Shown here piece by piece: positions 51,625-54,486 of a DNA stretch of 54,486 nt. Each line of letters opens with the position of its first letter. The stretch's first letter is position 1. The DNA comes from Lachnospiraceae bacterium (lineage in GTDB: Bacteria; Bacillota; Clostridia; Lachnospirales; Lachnospiraceae), in assembly GCA_017484135.1 (NCBI GenBank), contig JAFUTQ010000104.1, positions 1 through 54,486 of the forward strand, given 5' to 3'. The notes under the pieces are model-generated. The model was not told the origin of the DNA. It was given only the letters and a program-made list of their open reading frames with translations, and made no database searches. A program made the translations under genes and the position numbers.

Positions 51625-51808
51625 ATGATTTGAGAAAAAACGATGCGTTTAGGGGAAAAAGGTTCACATCGTGAAACGATGTGAACCTCTTGCACAAGAA
51701 ATCTCTGGGACAAGCTAGCTTGTCCCAGAGATTTTTGTGCAAGAAGTCAATGCCGGCTCCTCCGGCATGACCTTTTTCCCCTAAACGCATCGTTTTTTCT
51801 CAAATCAT
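51625..51808. terminator. 184-nt compound inverted-repeat structure between convergent genes
   Basis: The arms 51625-51663 and 51770-51808 are perfectly complementary over 39 base pairs. Inside are three more hairpins. GGTTCACATCGT/ACGATGTGAACC lies at 51661-51687 (12 bp, loop GAA). A 26-bp stem with one bulged G (698) lies at 51689-51743. TGCCGG/CCGGCA with flanking pairs lies at 51746-51771. On the plus strand the last hairpin is followed by TTTTT; on the minus strand the first hairpin is followed by TTTTT. It can thus act as two back-to-back intrinsic terminators for ilvN and the convergent gene, but the 39-bp outer arms are far more than termination needs. Confidence 0.85.
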
Positions 51809-51827
51809 CGTGCCGCCTACCATAAAC

Positions 51828-52871
51828 TCAGATCCTCCTCTTCAAAAAAGCGAGAATCTTTTTCACAGGTGCAGGAGTTCCCAAAAGCTCCTGCACCTTT
51901 CGTCTGTTCTTTTCATCAAAGCCCACCAGAATGTTGTGGTTCGCTTCTGCCAGATAGTCTATGATCCCGTCGATATCCGATTTCTGGTTTTTCGGGCATC
52001 GGATATAGAGATGTTTTCCCGCAAAGATACAAAGCGTATAGGAAATACTGAAATGATACCAGAAGAATTTGTGCAGGGTGGAATGCTTATAAATCCAGAC
52101 AATCCGCCGGATGGGGACAAAAGCAATTCCGCTCGCGGAGATTTCAATAAAATAATGCTCCGTAATAAACATGTCCTCCGTGGCAAGCTGGGGCAGCGTG
52201 GCAAGCTCATGCTCTGCCTGTGCCAGCATCCGTTTGGGAGAACCGAAGCGTGCCAGCTGACGGCAGGCGGGCGCCATATGCGGAAACAGAATGTAGACAA
52301 TGTATGAGATCAGGTTGATCAGGGCATAGATTCCGCTTATGCCGTATACCAAAATCAGAAACACACTTGCGCCGTAGCGAATCCCCGGCTCGCTGAGGTA
52401 ATAGTTGGCGGTTTTTCCGTATATTCCTGAGTCCGTCCAATTCAGATCCTTGGCGAGTGCCGACAGAAGCTGGCGGTAGGTGCCGGAATTTGCGTTGACC
52501 TTTGCGCGGATGGTTACATGAGCGATATTGGGAAGCCCCTCCTCGCAGGTGCGGGGAGACAGCAATACAATGTTGCAGATGCCGTCCTCCATTTTATAGT
52601 AATAATAGCCGGTTGTCTGCCCGAGAATCTGCTGGGTATAACCGGTAAATTTCAGATCGGTAAGGGTGGTTTTCACATAGTGTCTGTCCGTCCGGTACAA
52701 TTCCTCAAGGGCGGTTTTCTCGGATACTTCTGCGGGAAAAAGGATGGAGGATATCGGAAAGAGGAACCAGAGAGCGACTAAAATGAGCAGATAGATTGCG
52801 GGCGAAAAAAGCTTTCGTCGGTACATTGATTTCAGACTGTTGGAAATATAGTGCTCAAAGTTGGTATTCAT
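51828..52871 (-). CDS. Membrane protein of unknown function, two TM segments
   Basis: This is a 347-residue protein. The ATG at 52871 follows GAGGGAGCTT; the longer frame to 52943 lacks a site. A first membrane segment lies near residues 26-45 (YLLILVALWFLFPISSILF) and a second near 167-197 (VFLILVYGISGIYALINLIS). Between them is an extracellular domain of about 120 residues. A C-terminal cytoplasmic domain follows (ATEDMFITEHYFIEISASG, VPIRRIVWIYKH), which looks like a small PH-like or YcxB-like beta domain. I do not recognise a named family. It is convergent with ilvN and shares the compound terminator with it. Confidence 0.7.
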   Translation of the reverse strand: MNTNFEHYISNSLKSMYRRKLFSPAIYLLILVALWFLFPISSILFPAEVSEKTALEELYRTDRHYVKTTLTDLKFTGYTQQILGQTTGYYYYKMEDGICNIVLLSPRTCEEGLPNIAHVTIRAKVNANSGTYRQLLSALAKDLNWTDSGIYGKTANYYLSEPGIRYGASVFLILVYGISGIYALINLISYIVYILFPHMAPACRQLARFGSPKRMLAQAEHELATLPQLATEDMFITEHYFIEISASGIAFVPIRRIVWIYKHSTLHKFFWYHFSISYTLCIFAGKHLYIRCPKNQKSDIDGIIDYLAEANHNILVGFDEKNRRKVQELLGTPAPVKKILAFLKRRI

Positions 52872-52950
52872 AAGCTCCCTCTGTTTCTTGAAAAAACTCT
52901 GAATGGTAACTAATAGTATACGGGATTTTTCCGAAACTGGCAAGCCTTGC

Positions 52951-52979
52951 TTGCTTTTCCGGAGTAAAGTTGTTATGAT
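52951..52979 (+). promoter_or_regulatory. Candidate promoter of the methyltransferase gene
   Basis: TTGCTT (52951-52956) and TATGAT (52974-52979) are 17 bases apart in the gap between divergent genes. An alternative TTGTTA at 52970 with TATAAA at 52995 has a longer, less usual spacer. Confidence 0.4.
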
Positions 52980-53017
52980 ATTGTTATTATTGATTATAAA
53001 ATGAGAACAGGGATTTT

Positions 53018-53764
53018 ATGGAAGCATACACAGGCTTTGCACAGGTATATGATGTGTTTATGGATAACGTGCCCTATGAGGCATGGCGTGACAGGCTGCT
53101 GGAAATTCTCCGGCAGGAGAATATTTCAGACGGACTGCTTCTGGAGCTGGGCTGCGGAACCGGGCGAATGACCAGAATGCTGGCTGATGTCGGTTATGAC
53201 ATGATCGGTGTGGATGCCTCGGAAGAGATGCTGATGCTTGCAAGGGAAAATTCCGCAGAGTATCCCGAAATTTTATACCTTTTGCAGGATATGCGGGAAT
53301 TTGAATTGTATGGTACGGTGCGCGGAGTTGTCAGTATCTGCGATTCGATGAATTATATTCTTCGGGAGCAGGAGCTGCTTACAGTATTCCGACTGGTAAA
53401 CAATTACCTGGATCCGCGGGGCGTGTTCCTTTTTGATCTGAATACCCGGTATAAGTATGAAAAAATACTGGCGGACAATACATTCTGCGAAAACCGCAGT
53501 GAGGGCAGCTTCATCTGGGAAAACTATTATGATCCCGAAACCTGTGAAAATGAATATGATCTTACCCTGTTTATCCGCCGGAAGGAAGGGCTTTACCAAA
53601 AATATGAGGAGACTCATGTGCAGCGGGCGTATGAGCCCGACACCATCAAACGGCTGCTGACGGAGGCGGGGCTTTGCTTTGTGTCGGCAACGGACGAGCA
53701 GGGCGGGCCGGTGACAGACACCACAGAGCGGATGTATATCCTTGCAAGAGAATGTCAAAAATAA
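53018..53764 (+). CDS. Class I SAM-dependent methyltransferase
   Basis: This 248-residue methyltransferase has an unknown acceptor. The SAM-binding motif I is LLELGCGTGRMTRML, motif II ends MIGVDASEEMLMLA, and motif IV-like residues are VVSICDSMNYI. The N-terminus has YTGFAQVYDVFMDNVPYEAW, common to a Firmicute group annotated only as methyltransferase. The C-terminal half holds a beta-rich insert (ENYYDPETCENEYDLTLFI). The start lacks a strong site (ACAGGGATTTT). It is followed by hslO after 39 bases. Confidence 0.85.
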   Translation: MEAYTGFAQVYDVFMDNVPYEAWRDRLLEILRQENISDGLLLELGCGTGRMTRMLADVGYDMIGVDASEEMLMLARENSAEYPEILYLLQDMREFELYGTVRGVVSICDSMNYILREQELLTVFRLVNNYLDPRGVFLFDLNTRYKYEKILADNTFCENRSEGSFIWENYYDPETCENEYDLTLFIRRKEGLYQKYEETHVQRAYEPDTIKRLLTEAGLCFVSATDEQGGPVTDTTERMYILARECQK

Positions 53765-53803
53765 AGAAACAAAGAATCATACATAGACGGAGGAAAAATG
53801 CGT

Positions 53804-54486
53804 ATGTCAGATTACATGATCCGGGCAACCGCGGCAAACGGGCAGATTCGTGCCTTTGCCGTGATCGCAAAGGAAATGACGGAGACGGCAAGAGTGAATC
53901 ATGCGTGCAGTCCCATTGTTACCGCAGCCTTGGGAAGGCTTATGTGCGCGGGAGTTATGATGGGAAGCATGATGAAGGGAGAAAAGGATGTTCTGACCCT
54001 TCAGATCCGGGGGACGGGTCCCTTGAAGGGATTGACCGTAACCGCAGATGCAAAGGGAAATGTGAAGGGGTATCCCGAGGTGACGGACGTAGTCCTTCCG
54101 CCGAATGCGTTGGGAAAGCTGGATGTCGGAGGAGCAGTGGGGACAGGCATTCTGTCCGTGGTCAAGGACATGGGCTTAAAGGAGCCCTATATCGGGCAGA
54201 CCGAGCTGCAGACCGGAGAGATTGCAGAGGATCTGACCTATTATTTTGCGGTGTCGGAACAGACTCCTTCCTCGGTGGGACTGGGCGTATTGATGAATAA
54301 AGAAAACACGGTGCGTCAGGCAGGCGGTTTCATCATACAGCTGATGCCGGATATCGAGGACGAGGTGATTGAAGGACTGGAAAAAAAGATCTCGGAGATT
54401 TCCTCGGTGACAGCGATGCTGGAGCATGGCATGACGCCCGAGGACATTCTGGAAGAAATTCTGGGAAAATTTGAGTTGGAGATCAC
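53804..54486 (+). CDS. hslO: 33 kDa chaperonin Hsp33, 3' end beyond the window
   Basis: Hsp33 is a redox-regulated holdase chaperone. The frame MSDYMIRATAANGQIRAFAV is family-like, and the ATG at 53804 matches usual starts; an ATG at 53798 is 4 bases after GGAGG and equally possible. The window holds 227 residues: the N-domain (RVNHACSPIVTAALGRLM, IRGTGPLKGL, GAVGTGILSVVKDMGLKEPY) and the linker start (MLEHGMTPEDILEEIL). The C-terminal zinc-binding CxC/CxxC redox switch, expected in the next 65 or so residues, lies past the edge. Confidence 0.93.
   Translation, partial: MSDYMIRATAANGQIRAFAVIAKEMTETARVNHACSPIVTAALGRLMCAGVMMGSMMKGEKDVLTLQIRGTGPLKGLTVTADAKGNVKGYPEVTDVVLPPNALGKLDVGGAVGTGILSVVKDMGLKEPYIGQTELQTGEIAEDLTYYFAVSEQTPSSVGLGVLMNKENTVRQAGGFIIQLMPDIEDEVIEGLEKKISEISSVTAMLEHGMTPEDILEEILGKFELEI

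Noticed and set aside
53674-54300. Long Arg/Gly/Ser-rich ORF overlapping hslO
   Set aside because: It is a shifted frame of the clearly recognisable Hsp33 sequence and of the methyltransferase end, with a composition typical of shadow ORFs.

Overview
The window looks like part of a genome of a gut-type Firmicute in class Clostridia, probably family Lachnospiraceae. The reasons are strong AGGAGG ribosome binding sites, type 1B PyrD with PyrK, a BspA-type leucine-rich repeat protein ending in choline-binding-like repeats, an AAA-ATPase/PD-(D/E)XK protein, a cysteine-rich insert in IlvB typical of clostridia, and dispersed hairpin repeats between genes. No rRNA, tRNA or CRISPR array was seen.

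Region 1 (1-23.6 kb) is a sulfate-ester utilisation island. It holds seven full-length paralogous sulfatases of about 755 residues (986, 5260, 7539, 11855, 15360, 17636 and 19947). All have the Cys-type formylglycine motif CSATR, all the expected metal and catalytic residues, and no signal peptide. With them are an ABC importer of the SsuABC/TauABC/AtsRBC type (ATPase 10247, permease 11075, lipoprotein 14178), a second substrate-binding lipoprotein gene cut off at the left edge, an anaerobic sulfatase-maturating radical SAM enzyme (22399), and an alkylsulfatase-fold protein (3288) that has lost most of its metal ligands. The inferred pathway is: binding lipoproteins capture small sulfate esters, the importer brings them in, anSME converts the active-site Cys of the sulfatases, and the sulfatases cleave the esters in the cytoplasm. 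There are two transcription blocks. The first ends at a terminator near 9.87 kb. The second begins at a promoter near 10.07 kb flanked by cre-like (CcpA/LacI-family) sites.

Region 2 (23.6-37.5 kb) mixes housekeeping and accessory genes: an AAA-ATPase/PD-(D/E)XK protein, clpB behind a degenerate CIRCE operator, a polysaccharide deacetylase, rarA, a PLP aminotransferase, a 48-residue small ORF, glyA, an sce7726-like protein convergent with an XRE regulator, a frameshifted BspA-like surface protein, and an Rpn/YhgA-like protein.

Region 3 (37.5-54.5 kb) is mainly nucleotide and amino-acid biosynthesis: pyrC-pyrF-pyrK-pyrD, purM-purN-purD, a 42-residue small ORF, mgtE, thyA-folA, an AEC transporter and ilvB-ilvN. 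A two-TM protein of unknown function, a methyltransferase and hslO (cut by the right edge) follow. Several gene junctions here carry copies of a double-hairpin repeat. ilvN and the convergent membrane-protein gene are separated by a 184-nt, almost fully self-complementary structure.
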